This document shows, piece after piece, positions 1-9,001 of a stretch of DNA of 64,000 bases. The stretch is taken from positions 1,404,001 through 1,468,000 of the forward strand of contig CAKNFP010000001.1 of NCBI GenBank assembly GCA_930633525.1, read 5' to 3'. Numbering within the stretch: the first letter of the stretch is position 1; each line of letters starts with the position of its first letter. The position numbers were made by a program, and so were the translations under genes. The stretch comes from Hyphomicrobiales bacterium. Lineage in GTDB: Bacteria; Pseudomonadota; Alphaproteobacteria; Rhizobiales; Beijerinckiaceae. Under the pieces are notes generated by a model. The model was not told the origin of the DNA and made no database searches. It worked only from the letters and a program-made list of their open reading frames with translations.

Positions 1-1
1 G

Positions 2-1558
2 GCCGTCGAAGGGGCATGGTACGATCACGCGCTCGCCGAGCGGGTCATTGAGGTCTGGCCAACCTTCTTCCGGCACACCGAAGGGCGGTGGGCAGGCAAG
101 CCATTCCATCTCACGCCATGGCAGGCCTGCGTTGTCCGGCTGCTCGTTGGCTGGAAGATGGCGGACGGCTTTCGGCTCTTCCAGCGGATGTTCCTCTGGG
201 TCGGCCGCAAGAACGGCAAGACCGAGTTCATGGCGGCGCTCTCGCTGCTGTTTTGGCTGCTCGATGGGGAGATGGGCGGGCAGGCCTACGCGATGGCCCG
301 CGATGAGAAGCAGGCCAAGCTCGTCTTCGACAAGGCCAAGCGGATGATTGCCCTGTCTCCCGCCTTCGCCAAGCGAGTGCAGCAGTTCAAGAAGTCGATA
401 TATTGCCCGCAGCTCTGGGCAAAATTCGAGGTCCTGTCCGGCAACCCGGAGGGCAAGCACGGCCTTTCGGCCTCGGTCATCGTCGGCGACGAGATGCACG
501 AATGGCGGGACGACCTCCTGTACAACACGCTGCATCAGTCCATCGCGGCTCGCGATCAGCCGATCGAGCTGCTGGGCTCCACCGCTGGATTCAAGGGGAA
601 AGGCTACGGCTGGACGCTCTGGGAAGAAAGCCTCGCGATCCTTGAGGGCCGGCGGAACGACCCGCGCTCCCTCGTCGTCATCTTCGCTGTCCCCGCCGAT
701 GCCGACTGGTCTGACGAAAGCCTCTGGCCTCTCGCCAATCCCAATCTCGGGATTTCGCCGAAGCTGGAATACCTGCGCGATGAGGCGGCCAAGGCGGCCG
801 ACAATCCGCGGCTCGAATCCAACTTCCGGCGCTATCACCTCAACCAGTGGGTGGCGAACGAAGCCCGATGGTTCCCCATTCACCGCTGGGATGCTTGCTG
901 CCTTGGTCCCGATAGCTGGCGCCAACGCGAAGACAACATGCGCGGGCGCGCTTGCTGGGGCGGCCTGGACCTGTCGCGCACCCGCGACGTGACGGCCCTC
1001 TTCTGGTGGTTCCCGCCGGAAGATGGCGGCACGGTGTGGGATGTCCTCTGCCGCTTTTGGGTGCCAGAGGACACGCTCGAAGAGCGGGTGCGCCGCGACC
1101 GCGTGAAATACGACCTCTGGCACCGCGAGGGCGCGCTCCTGACGACGCCGGGCGATTGGGTTGATCAGAACGCCATCAAGGCGGCCATCCAGGAGGATGC
1201 TTCGCGGTTTGATGTGCGCGGCATCGGCTACGACCCCTGGGGTGCGACGAAGCTGGCGCAGGAGCTGCTCGATGAGGGCGCGCCGATGGTTGAGGTGCGC
1301 CAGGGTATCCCGTCACTCGGTGAGGCGTCGGTCGAATTCGAGAAGATGGTCTATGCCAAGACCATGGACCACGGCGGGCATCCTGTCCTGAGGTGGATGA
1401 TGGAAAACGTCATCCTCTACGTCGACCGCAACGGCAATTTCAAACCCGACAAGGGCAAGTCGTCAGAGAAGATCGACGGCATCGTTGCCGGTGTCACCGG
1501 GCTCGCCCTCGCCATGAAGGATGAGGGTGCCCCGTCTTTCTGGGAAACGGCGGACTGA
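2..1558 (+). CDS. Phage terminase large subunit (5' partial)
   Basis: ATPase-nuclease motor subunit that packages DNA into the prohead. The reading frame is open from base 2, so the gene begins upstream of the window and an internal ATG at 158 is not the start. Visible features are the Walker A-like GRKNGKTEF, a Walker B-like VIVGDEMHEW, and a C-terminal RNase H-like nuclease region with acidic positions in GLDLSRTRD, GIGYDPWG and EKIDGIVAG. This is the HK97/Terminase_1 type. The portal gene starts 3 bases after the stop, the usual packaging-operon order. The family is clear; only the N-terminus is missing. Confidence 0.95.
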   Translation, partial: AVEGAWYDHALAERVIEVWPTFFRHTEGRWAGKPFHLTPWQACVVRLLVGWKMADGFRLFQRMFLWVGRKNGKTEFMAALSLLFWLLDGEMGGQAYAMARDEKQAKLVFDKAKRMIALSPAFAKRVQQFKKSIYCPQLWAKFEVLSGNPEGKHGLSASVIVGDEMHEWRDDLLYNTLHQSIAARDQPIELLGSTAGFKGKGYGWTLWEESLAILEGRRNDPRSLVVIFAVPADADWSDESLWPLANPNLGISPKLEYLRDEAAKAADNPRLESNFRRYHLNQWVANEARWFPIHRWDACCLGPDSWRQREDNMRGRACWGGLDLSRTRDVTALFWWFPPEDGGTVWDVLCRFWVPEDTLEERVRRDRVKYDLWHREGALLTTPGDWVDQNAIKAAIQEDASRFDVRGIGYDPWGATKLAQELLDEGAPMVEVRQGIPSLGEASVEFEKMVYAKTMDHGGHPVLRWMMENVILYVDRNGNFKPDKGKSSEKIDGIVAGVTGLALAMKDEGAPSFWETAD

Positions 1559-1561
1559 TCT

Positions 1562-2785
1562 ATGAAATCTGGCCCGATAAGGGTCCTTGCCCGGCTGTTC
1601 GGGGGCGAGGGCAAAAGCGCGACCGTGCTCGATAGTCTGCCAAACGTGATCAGTTACCCGGAGTCGCGCTCCGGCGTCACGGTGGGCGGGCTTGGTGCCC
1701 TCGAAGTGACCACGGTGCTGGACTGTGTGCGTGTCCTTGCCGAAGGCATCGCCCAGGTCCCGTTGAAGGTCTACCGCCCGGCGAAGGGCGGTCGCGGCAG
1801 CGATCCCGCGACCGATCATCCGCTGTATAAGCTTCTCTACAAGCGGCCGAACCCGTGGCAGACATCCTTCGAGTTTCGCGAGATGCTGATGGTGCACCTC
1901 GCGCTGTGCGGCAACGCGTATGTATTCAAGAACTACGTGGGCGGCGAACTCTACGAGCTTGTGCCGCTGGAGCCGAAGCGGGTCACCGTCCAGCGTGCGG
2001 CTGATCTCTCGTTGAGCTACCGCGTGATCGCTGAGAACGGATCCTCGCAAGTCTTCCCGGCGGCGTCCGTCTGGCATTTGCGCGGGCTGTCCTGGGATGG
2101 CTGGCGGGGGCTGGACACGATCAAGCTAGCGCGGGAAGCGGTCGGCCTCGCGGTGGCGACAGAGGCGGCCCACGCTCGCCTGCACAAGAATGGCGTGCAG
2201 TCGAGTGGCGTCTACTCTGTGTCGGGCGAACTGAAGGGCGACCAATACAAGCAGTTGTCGAAATGGATCTATGATCACATCGCCGGTGGCAATTCCTTCA
2301 AGCCGCTGATCCTGGATCGCTCCGCCGCATGGACCCCGACCGCTATGAAGGGCGTCGATGCCGAGCACTTGAACACCCGCAAGATGCAGATTGAGGAGAT
2401 TTGCCGCGCTTTCCGGGTATTTCCCCAGATGGTCGGCCATGCCGGTGATCAGACCCCCACCTTCGCCTCCGCCGAGCAGTTCTTTACCGCGCACGTCGTC
2501 CATACCCTCGGGCCTTGGTTTTCCCGCATAGAGCAGTCGGCTGGCGTCAACCTGATTGCCGATGACGATGACGCCTTCGTGCGGTTCACGGTGAACGGGC
2601 TGATGCGCGGCGCCATGAAGGATGAGGCGGAATATTTCGCCAAGGCGCTCGGCTCCGGCGGCTCCCGCGGCTGGTTGACCGCCAACGAGGTGCGGAACCT
2701 CAAGGATATGAACCCGGAGGATGGCGGCGACGAGCTGCCGCAGCCGATCGTCAGCGCGCCGCCCGCGCCGAAGAAAGAGGGTTAG
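1562..2785 (+). CDS. HK97-family portal protein
   Basis: Predicted portal ring subunit at the capsid vertex through which DNA passes. The protein is 407 aa, normal for HK97-type portals. It shows the family's layout: an early ATTVLDCVRVLAEGIAQVPL-type segment, a mid-region of beta strands around LVPLEPKRVTV and VWHLRGLSWDG, and a C-terminal helical part (RKMQIEEICRAFRVFPQMVG) with an SAEQFF motif. It lies directly after the terminase and one base before the protease gene, so the packaging and head genes are tightly coupled. No disruption seen. Confidence 0.93.
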   Translation: MKSGPIRVLARLFGGEGKSATVLDSLPNVISYPESRSGVTVGGLGALEVTTVLDCVRVLAEGIAQVPLKVYRPAKGGRGSDPATDHPLYKLLYKRPNPWQTSFEFREMLMVHLALCGNAYVFKNYVGGELYELVPLEPKRVTVQRAADLSLSYRVIAENGSSQVFPAASVWHLRGLSWDGWRGLDTIKLAREAVGLAVATEAAHARLHKNGVQSSGVYSVSGELKGDQYKQLSKWIYDHIAGGNSFKPLILDRSAAWTPTAMKGVDAEHLNTRKMQIEEICRAFRVFPQMVGHAGDQTPTFASAEQFFTAHVVHTLGPWFSRIEQSAGVNLIADDDDAFVRFTVNGLMRGAMKDEAEYFAKALGSGGSRGWLTANEVRNLKDMNPEDGGDELPQPIVSAPPAPKKEG

Positions 2786-2786
2786 A

Positions 2787-3494
2787 ATGGAACAGCATAG
2801 GGTCCGCTTCGGCGAGGTCAAATTTGCGGGCTCTGACGACGAGATGGCGTTCGCGGGCTATGGCGCTGTTTTCGGCAATGTCGATTCGCACGGCGACGTC
2901 ATCGCCAAGGGCGCCTTCACTGCCACGCTTGCCCATATCGCGAAGACCGGCGTTTTCCCGTCGATGCTCTCCCAGCATGGCGGCGGGCTTCTTGCGGGTG
3001 ACCCGACGCCAATCGGCGTATGGACGGAGCTGCGCGAGGATGACGTAGGGCTTTATGCCAGGGGCGTGCTGGCGCCGACCGAGAGGGGGCGCGAGGCCTA
3101 TCAGCTTCTCAAGATGAAGCCCCGTCCTGCCATTGACGGCCTGTCCATTGGCTTCATCCCAAAGGAATGGGCGATGCGGGCGCGCCCCGAGGAGCCGCGC
3201 CGCACGCTGAAGTCCGTCGAGCTTCTTGAAATCTCGCTCGTGACTTTCCCGTCGAACCCGAAGGCCCGGGTGCATTCAGTGAAATCGCTCGATGGGCACG
3301 TGTGCCGCGCCATCGAAGAGCGGCTGAAAGACGAGCTGAAGCTATCGAACGCCGCCGCGGTGAGCGCGGTCGCGATCATGAAACGGCATCTCCGTGAGGG
3401 GGATGAAGAGCCGAATTCCGCCCCTCGTGATGAGGGGGCAGCGGCCGAGCTGCGCGCCATGGCGGCGCGCGTCCGGGCACTTCGCCCTAGCTGA
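2787..3494 (+). CDS. HK97-family prohead protease
   Basis: Serine protease that matures the prohead by cleaving the capsid delta domain. The start is the ATG at 2787, one base after the portal stop; the frame is open further upstream, but that part overlaps the portal gene. The 235-aa product opens with AFAGYGAVFGNVDSHGDVI, typical of the family, with SQHGGG (candidate catalytic His) and ISLVTFPSNPKA (candidate Ser region) in the expected positions. The C-terminal ~70 residues are a charged helical tail, often seen in these proteases. The capsid gene follows after 17 bases. Confidence 0.92.
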   Translation: MEQHRVRFGEVKFAGSDDEMAFAGYGAVFGNVDSHGDVIAKGAFTATLAHIAKTGVFPSMLSQHGGGLLAGDPTPIGVWTELREDDVGLYARGVLAPTERGREAYQLLKMKPRPAIDGLSIGFIPKEWAMRARPEEPRRTLKSVELLEISLVTFPSNPKARVHSVKSLDGHVCRAIEERLKDELKLSNAAAVSAVAIMKRHLREGDEEPNSAPRDEGAAAELRAMAARVRALRPS

Positions 3495-3511
3495 TCACAG
3501 GGAAACTCTTC

Positions 3512-4786
3512 ATGGACCCCGAACTCAAAGCGCTTCTCGATACGCAAACCAAGACCTTCGAGGAATTCAAGGCCGCCAACGATGCCGCCCAGGCTGAGAT
3601 CAAGAAGCTCGGCGCCGCCGATGCGCTGACGCTTGAAAAGGTCGAGAAGCTGAGCCAGGCGCTGGATGCCTCGCAGGATGCTCTCAAGAAGCGGGCCGAT
3701 GACACCGAGGCGCGCCTCAACCGCATGCAGATGTCCGGCGGCGGCACAGGCGGCGAGGAGGCCAAGCATGCCGAGGCATTCGCCCGTCAGATCGGCGGCG
3801 ACTTCTCGGTCGATGACCTGAAGTCGTACCACCGCAGCATGGACACGTATCTGCGCAAGGGTGCCGCAACGCCCGCCTCGGATGTAAAGACGCTTTCAGT
3901 CGGGTCGGAGCCGGATGGCGGCTATCTCGTCACGCCTGACACCTCGGGCCGCATCATCCGCAAGATCTACGAATCCTCGCCGATCCGCCAGATTGCGACT
4001 GTCCAGTCGATCGGAACCGATGCCTATGAAGGCTTGATCGACAATGGTGAGGCAGATGCCGGCTGGGTCGGTGAGAAGCAGGCGCGCCCGGAGACGGATA
4101 CGCCGCAGTGGGGCAAGTGGACCATCGCGGTCAACGAGGTCTACGCGCAGCCCGCGGCCACGCAGAAGGTGCTGGAAGACGCGCAGATCGACCTTGAGGC
4201 ATGGCTTGAGGCCAAAGCTTCGGAGAAGATCGCGCGCGTGGAAAATCTCGCCTTCCTTCGCGGCGACGGCAACCTGAAGCCGCGCGGCCTTCTCGACTAC
4301 CCGACCGCTGCCACCCCGGACGCCTCGCGCGCATGGGGAACCTTCGAGCATATTGGGACGGGTCAGTCCGGCGCCTTCCCGTCGTCCAACCCTGCCGACA
4401 AGCTGCTGGATGTCATCTATGCGCTGAAGCCGGCCTATCGGCAGAATGCGCGCTGGCTCACGTCGCGTCCGGTGATCGGGACGATTCGTAAATTCAAGGA
4501 CGGGCAGGGGAATTACCTCTGGCAGCCGGGAATGCAGGCGGGCCAGCCGTCGTCCATCCTGGGTTTCCCTGTCACGGAATGCGAGGACATGCCCGCGCTA
4601 GCGGCGAATTCCCTGTCCATCGGATTCGGCGACGTGCGGGAGACCTATACGATCGTCGATCGTGTCGGCATTTCCGTCCTGCGCGACCCCTACACCACGA
4701 AGGGCTTCGTGAAGTTCTACACCCGCCGTCGTACCGGCGGCGGGGCGCTGAATTTCGAGAGCTTCAAGCTTCTGAAGTTCATCTGA
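3512..4786 (+). CDS. HK97-family major capsid protein
   Basis: Main shell protein of the head, 424 aa. Residues 1 to about 75 form a charged, probably coiled-coil delta domain (FEEFKAANDAAQAEIKKL) that in this family acts as an internal scaffold and is removed by the protease encoded upstream. The rest is the HK97 fold, starting around LSVGSEPDGGYLVTPD, with the conserved EAWLEAKASEKIARVEN helix, an FLRGDG turn and the C-terminal DRVGISVLRDPYTTKGFVKFYTRRR-like region. Placement after protease and portal supports the call strongly. Confidence 0.96.
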   Translation: MDPELKALLDTQTKTFEEFKAANDAAQAEIKKLGAADALTLEKVEKLSQALDASQDALKKRADDTEARLNRMQMSGGGTGGEEAKHAEAFARQIGGDFSVDDLKSYHRSMDTYLRKGAATPASDVKTLSVGSEPDGGYLVTPDTSGRIIRKIYESSPIRQIATVQSIGTDAYEGLIDNGEADAGWVGEKQARPETDTPQWGKWTIAVNEVYAQPAATQKVLEDAQIDLEAWLEAKASEKIARVENLAFLRGDGNLKPRGLLDYPTAATPDASRAWGTFEHIGTGQSGAFPSSNPADKLLDVIYALKPAYRQNARWLTSRPVIGTIRKFKDGQGNYLWQPGMQAGQPSSILGFPVTECEDMPALAANSLSIGFGDVRETYTIVDRVGISVLRDPYTTKGFVKFYTRRRTGGGALNFESFKLLKFI

Positions 4787-4801
4787 TCGCTTAGCGAAAA
4801 A

Positions 4802-4822
4802 GGCGGCCGCCCGCCGGCCGCC
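4802..4822 (+). other. GC-rich hairpin after the capsid gene
   Basis: Perfect inverted repeat GGCGGCC / GGCCGCC with a 7-base loop in the short gap between capsid and the next gene. No T-run follows, so it is not a classical terminator. It may attenuate transcription or stabilise the capsid mRNA end; the role is inferred. Confidence 0.5.
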
Positions 4823-4854
4823 GGTTACCAGCCATCATCTCAAAGGAATTCGTC

Positions 4855-5304
4855 ATGACCCCTGAACGCGATGGGTTCAGCCGCATCGATGCGGCTTATG
4901 CGATCGAGCCCGCCACTCTGTCCGCCGACAGCACCCCGGCGACTGTGGATATGAAAGGTGCCCGCCGCGCAACGCTACTCCTCGGCATCGGCGCGGGCGG
5001 CATCACCTTCACCGGCACCAACAAGATTGAATTCGTGCTCACGCACAGCGATGACAACGTCACCTACACGCCCGTCGTCGCCGACGACCTGATCGTTGAC
5101 GCCTTGGCGCCGGCGTCAATCACTGACGGCGTCGTCCGCGCGTTGATTGCGGCGCACGCGGCCGCGACCCTCCAGAAGGTCGGGTATATCGGCGGCAAGC
5201 GTTACCTCAAGCTGCTCGCCGACTTCAGTGGGACGCATGGGACCGGCACGCCGATTTCGGCCGTGGTCGTTCGGTCCGACCTCGACCTGCAGCGCGTTGC
5301 GTGA
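4855..5304 (+). CDS. Probable minor virion or head-decoration protein
   Basis: A 149-aa protein of unassigned family, mostly beta-strand in appearance (ATLLLGIGAGGITFTGTNKI, FVLTHSDDNVTY). No signal peptide or membrane segment. It lies between the capsid and head-tail connector genes, where HK97-like phages often encode capsid-associated or decoration proteins. A Shine-Dalgarno-like AAAGGA lies upstream of the ATG. Function is inferred from position only. Confidence 0.7.
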   Translation: MTPERDGFSRIDAAYAIEPATLSADSTPATVDMKGARRATLLLGIGAGGITFTGTNKIEFVLTHSDDNVTYTPVVADDLIVDALAPASITDGVVRALIAAHAAATLQKVGYIGGKRYLKLLADFSGTHGTGTPISAVVVRSDLDLQRVA

Positions 5305-5325
5305 CGGGCTGCGGGAGCATTTGAC

Positions 5326-5979
5326 ATGACCGTTGCCGTGATCACGCCGCCGGCCCCGATCATTTCGGCGGTCGAGGCGCGTAGCCAGCTATCGATTGGT
5401 CCGGAGATCGCGGACGACACGCTCGACGCGCTGATCGCCGCGGCGACGGAAGTGCTGGACGGTCCCGGCGGCTGGCTCGGCCGGGCCTTGGGCGAACAGA
5501 CCCTGGAGCAGCGCCATAGTGGCCTGTATTGGGTCTGCTCGCCCGTTTTCATGCTCTACTATCCGCCCCTCATCGAGGTGGTCAGCGTCAAATACCGCGA
5601 TCCCAACGGCATCGAGCAGACCATCGATCCCGCCGACTATAGGGTGATTGGCGGGGCAGGGGCCACGGGCATCGCGCGGCTCGCTCCGACCTATGGGAGC
5701 CCCTGGCCGCGGGCGCAGGCGAGCGAGGAATCCGTCAGGGTCACCTTCAGGGCCGGGTATCCCGTGGTCGATGGCAAGAGCACCGTGCCGGCGCCGATCC
5801 GTTATGCGGTGCAACTCGGCGTGCGCGAATTGCTCGATGTCGGGCGCGAATTATTCCTGAAGCGCGAGGATGTCGAAGGCGTCCTCAACCGTGAATGGGT
5901 CGTCTCCGAGGCTGCCGGCAAGGTAATTGGCGGTGCCGTCGAGAAGCTTCTCTCTCCCTATCGGATTTGGATGTCATGA
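5326..5979 (+). CDS. Head-tail connector protein (gp6-like)
   Basis: A 217-aa protein with the layout of HK97 gp6 / phiE125 gp8 connectors: an N-terminal helix pair (VEARSQLSIGPEIADDTLDALIAAATEVLD), a beta-rich middle (YYPPLIEVVSVKYRDPNG, YRVIGG) and a C-terminal helix (PAPIRYAVQLGVRELLDVGRELFL). It would form the ring beneath the portal. Its stop codon overlaps the next start in an ATGA arrangement, suggesting translational coupling. Confidence 0.85.
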   Translation: MTVAVITPPAPIISAVEARSQLSIGPEIADDTLDALIAAATEVLDGPGGWLGRALGEQTLEQRHSGLYWVCSPVFMLYYPPLIEVVSVKYRDPNGIEQTIDPADYRVIGGAGATGIARLAPTYGSPWPRAQASEESVRVTFRAGYPVVDGKSTVPAPIRYAVQLGVRELLDVGRELFLKREDVEGVLNREWVVSEAAGKVIGGAVEKLLSPYRIWMS

Positions 5980-6314
5980 GCCTCGCCGCCGCGACCATAG
6001 CCGCACTCGACCGGGCCATTGCCCGCGCCGGCACGCCCGTCACCTTCCGCCAGATCAATCCGCATCCCGCGGCGCCGACCGACACCGCATGCCGTGCGCA
6101 TGTGCGCGATGGCGACGCGGTCGTCGCCGGCAATGGCGTGTCCCAGGTCAAGGCCGTCGTCATTCTCTCGCCGACTGGCCTGCCGGGCCTGCCGAAAAAG
6201 CTCGATCAGATCGTCATCGACGGCAAGGTGCGGACGGTGGAACTGCCGCGCTTCAAGCGGATCGATGGGCAGGTCGTGCGCATCGAGCTCGATTGCACGG
6301 GTGCGGTCGGCTGA
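5976..6314 (+). CDS. Head closure / head-tail adaptor protein
   Basis: A 112-aa protein starting at ATG 5976, whose ATGA overlaps the connector stop; the frame is open upstream but that part overlaps the connector gene. The sequence is beta-rich in its second half (QVKAVVILSPTGL, QIVIDGKVRTVELP), as expected for a small head-closure protein of the HK97 gp7 / SPP1 gp16 type. Family assignment rests on size and gene order rather than a decisive motif. Confidence 0.72.
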   Translation: MSLAAATIAALDRAIARAGTPVTFRQINPHPAAPTDTACRAHVRDGDAVVAGNGVSQVKAVVILSPTGLPGLPKKLDQIVIDGKVRTVELPRFKRIDGQVVRIELDCTGAVG

Positions 6315-6913
6315 TGGCCCTCCGCGTCCGCACGAAGATCATCAACCGCGACATCGTCGCCTTCGTGAAACAGGGCATTTCGGCTGAAGCGGCGGCGTCC
6401 ATGCGCGCCGACATCGCGCGCGAGGCGCTCGCGGAGGCGCAAGAGCAGAACCGCAAGGCCCTCGGCCGCCTGCCGCCGCACGAAACCTACGTCGATGGCC
6501 GCAAGGGCGCCCCACTCGAGAGCGTCAAGCCAACCGGCACCGTGCTCTTTGAGTTCGATCTCTACAATGAGCTCTTTTCGTGGATCGGCGAGCAGCTCGT
6601 GCTGCATTCCCCGGTCCTGACGGGCCATTACCGCCAATCGCATCTGTTCTTCGCCGATGGCGCTGCGGTCGACCCTGGCGCCGCGTTGCCGGAGGCGGGT
6701 GAATATCTCTTCGTCAACGACAGGCCCTATGCCCGGATGATCGAGGGTGGATCGTCAGACCAGGCGCCGGACGGCGTCTATGAGGCGGTGGCGGCCCTTG
6801 CCAACCGGCGCTTCGGCAATGTGGCGCGCATCCGCTTCACCTATCGCACGGTTGTCGGCTCCAGGAAGGACGCCAGCACCCGCCAACCCGCCATCGTCAT
6901 CACCCTGAAATAG
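6314..6913 (+). CDS. Neck/tail completion protein (HK97 gp10-like)
   Basis: A 199-aa protein starting at ATG 6314, overlapping the previous stop by one base. It has a basic N-terminus, a hydrophobic-amphipathic segment (FEFDLYNELFSWIGEQL), and HSPVLTGHYRQSH followed by ARMIEGG, a pattern frequent in gp10-type tail proteins (SPVDTGxxRxS ... vExG). It sits between head closure and tail terminator, matching the standard siphophage order. Role in joining head and tail is inferred from family and position. Confidence 0.75.
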   Translation: MALRVRTKIINRDIVAFVKQGISAEAAASMRADIAREALAEAQEQNRKALGRLPPHETYVDGRKGAPLESVKPTGTVLFEFDLYNELFSWIGEQLVLHSPVLTGHYRQSHLFFADGAAVDPGAALPEAGEYLFVNDRPYARMIEGGSSDQAPDGVYEAVAALANRRFGNVARIRFTYRTVVGSRKDASTRQPAIVITLK

Positions 6914-6921
6914 GCCAGCCG

Positions 6922-7332
6922 ATGCCCAGCCAAGCAGTTGCCGAGGCCGTCGCGGCGCGGCTCGACGCCCTGTGGTCACAATGCCCCGTCTTCGGCATCA
7001 ACCAGGAGGCGACGGCTCCCGCCGACGCCTCGCCCTATCTCGCGGTGCAGTTTCCTGTCGCCAACCGCGACCAGATCACCATCGGCGCGCCAGGCAACAA
7101 CATCTTTCGCGAATGGGGGGCCTTTCGCTTCGTTCTCCACACAGAGCGCGGCGCCGGCCCCGCCAAGGCCCTGGCCTGGGCGGGCGAGCTGGCGCTGATG
7201 TTCCAGGCCAAGCAGTTCGGCGTCGTCACCACCTATGCGCCGTCACCGCCGACGCTCGATGAACGCAACTACGACGGCAATTACTGCGTCGTCTCCTTCG
7301 CCGTTCCCTACTTCGCCGACACGCGCGGCTAA
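6922..7332 (+). CDS. Tail terminator-like protein
   Basis: A 136-aa protein resembling phage tail terminators of the DUF4128 type, which cap the tail tube and set its end. Visible features are an N-terminal helix (AVAEAVAARLDALW), the strand YLAVQFPVANRDQITIG, and a central EWGAFRFVLHTERGAG segment followed by a helix and an alternating C-terminal strand. It is directly upstream of the tail tube gene, as expected. Confidence 0.75.
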   Translation: MPSQAVAEAVAARLDALWSQCPVFGINQEATAPADASPYLAVQFPVANRDQITIGAPGNNIFREWGAFRFVLHTERGAGPAKALAWAGELALMFQAKQFGVVTTYAPSPPTLDERNYDGNYCVVSFAVPYFADTRG

Positions 7333-7353
7333 GCGCTTTCCCCCTTTTCACCG

Positions 7354-7375
7354 GCGGGCGGGTTGCCCGCTTTTC
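7354..7375 (+). terminator. Possible intrinsic terminator before tail tube gene
   Basis: Stem GCGGGC / GCCCGC with a 5-base loop, followed by TTTTCT. It lies in the gap between the tail terminator and tail tube genes. In a single late operon it may act as a partial attenuator; strength cannot be judged from sequence. Confidence 0.5.
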
Positions 7376-7419
7376 TCGGGTCGCCTGCGGCTCCCGCACG
7401 ACCACGCATGGAGGCTCGT

Positions 7420-8895
7420 ATGGCCGAACTTCAGTCAACCAACCGCGTCAAGCTGTCCAAGGTCCGTGAGTCCATCGCCGGCACCACGCCGGCCAATCCC
7501 GCTTTCAAGGAGATCCTGCAGACGTCCAGCGGCCTCAATGCCGCGCCGCAGACCGTGACCTCGAATATCATCCGTTCCGATCGTCAGGTCGCCGATCTCA
7601 TACTCGTCGGCCTCCAGGTCGGCGGCGATGTCGGTGGTGAGCTCGCCTTCGGCGCGGCCGACGAGGATTTCGAGGAGGCCCTGCAAAACCTCTGGGTGAA
7701 CAAGCCGGCCATCGTCGTGGCAACGGCCGACACGGAAATCTCCGATGTCTCGGCGACCACGCTGACCGTCGCCTCCGGCGGTGCCAATTTCAAGGCCGGC
7801 CAGCTGGCGGCGCTCAGCGGCATGCCGACCGCGGGCAACAACAAGATCGCCCGGGTGTCGTCGTCAACCACAACCTCCATCGTGTTCCCCTCCGCGTCCT
7901 TCGCAGCGGAATCGGCCCCGATCCCGGTTGGTGCCGAGGTGCGCGTTGTCGGCCTCGAGGGCGCGGCGACGGATCTCGCGGCCGTCACCGCTGGCGGCAA
8001 CGGCCTCACCTCCGCCGCGCTCGATTTCACGACGCTCGGCTTCAATGTCGGCGAATGGGTCAAGATCGGCGGCGCGGCTGTCGGCGCGCAGTTCGCGACG
8101 GCCACGAATAACGGCTGGGCGCGGATTGCGGCGATCGCCGCCGGCAAGCTCAGCTTTGACGAAGTCCCGGCCGGCTGGGCGGCGGACACCGGCACCGGCA
8201 AGACCATTCAGCTGTTCGCCGGCGACTTCCTGAAGAACGGCACAACCAAGCTGCCCTCCACCTTCGAGCGCCAGTATCTCGACCATTCCCCGGTGTCCTA
8301 CGAGTATTTCCGGGGCCTGGAGCTCAACACCCTGAGCATCAGCGCGCCGGCGCAGCAGATCGCGACCTACGCCAAGTCCTATATCGGGCGTTCGGCGGAG
8401 ATCCTGTCTGCCCGGCTCTCCGGCGCGACCGATGTCACGCCCGATGTCGGCGACGTGCTCAACACCTCGTCGAATGTCGGGCGCATCAGCGTCGGTGGCC
8501 AGGAGGTCGCCGGCCCCAACTTCGTCATGTCGGCGACCATCGAGATCAACAACAACCTGCGCGCCCAGAACGCTGTCGGCTATCTCGGCGCCGTTGGCAT
8601 CGGCAATGGCGAGTTCACCGTCACCGGTACGCAGGAATTCTATTTCGGCGACAAATCCGTCTACGAAAAGGTACTGGCGAATGCGCCGTCGAATTTTACC
8701 ATGGTGCTCGGCCGCCAGGACGGCGCCCGGCAGTCCATCCTCGTCGATCTGCCGCGCCTCAAATATGCGACGGGCGCCCCCGCCGTCAGCGGCAAGAATG
8801 ACGACGTGATGCTGTCGGCCAACTTCCAGGCCATTCGCCACCCGACGCTTGGCTACACCATGGCGGTCCAGCGTTTCCACTATCTGCCGGCATAA
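7420..8895 (+). CDS. Major tail tube protein
   Basis: A 491-aa protein starting at ATG 7420, preceded by GGAGG with normal spacing; an in-frame ATG 12 bases upstream contains the Shine-Dalgarno itself and is rejected. The N-terminus (KVRESIAGTTPANPAFKEIL) is typical of long tail tube proteins of alphaproteobacterial siphophages. The middle ~200 residues (SDVSATTLTVASGGANFKAG onward) are Ala/Gly/Thr-rich beta structure and look like an inserted domain. The C-terminal half returns to the tube fold. Placement before the tail chaperone supports the call. Confidence 0.85.
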   Translation: MAELQSTNRVKLSKVRESIAGTTPANPAFKEILQTSSGLNAAPQTVTSNIIRSDRQVADLILVGLQVGGDVGGELAFGAADEDFEEALQNLWVNKPAIVVATADTEISDVSATTLTVASGGANFKAGQLAALSGMPTAGNNKIARVSSSTTTSIVFPSASFAAESAPIPVGAEVRVVGLEGAATDLAAVTAGGNGLTSAALDFTTLGFNVGEWVKIGGAAVGAQFATATNNGWARIAAIAAGKLSFDEVPAGWAADTGTGKTIQLFAGDFLKNGTTKLPSTFERQYLDHSPVSYEYFRGLELNTLSISAPAQQIATYAKSYIGRSAEILSARLSGATDVTPDVGDVLNTSSNVGRISVGGQEVAGPNFVMSATIEINNNLRAQNAVGYLGAVGIGNGEFTVTGTQEFYFGDKSVYEKVLANAPSNFTMVLGRQDGARQSILVDLPRLKYATGAPAVSGKNDDVMLSANFQAIRHPTLGYTMAVQRFHYLPA

Positions 8896-9001
8896 CCCGG
8901 CTCCACCAACGTCGTGAGATCCTGGACGGATCCCTCGCGACCGGCGGGAGGCGGGTCACAGCGCCTTCCGCCACCCTTTCTGTGACAAGGAGACTTTTCT
9001 T

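Noticed and set aside
5927..6313. N-terminal extension of the gp10-like tail gene
   Set aside because: It overlaps the head closure gene completely and reads as an Arg-rich shadow; ATG 6314 with stop overlap is the natural start.
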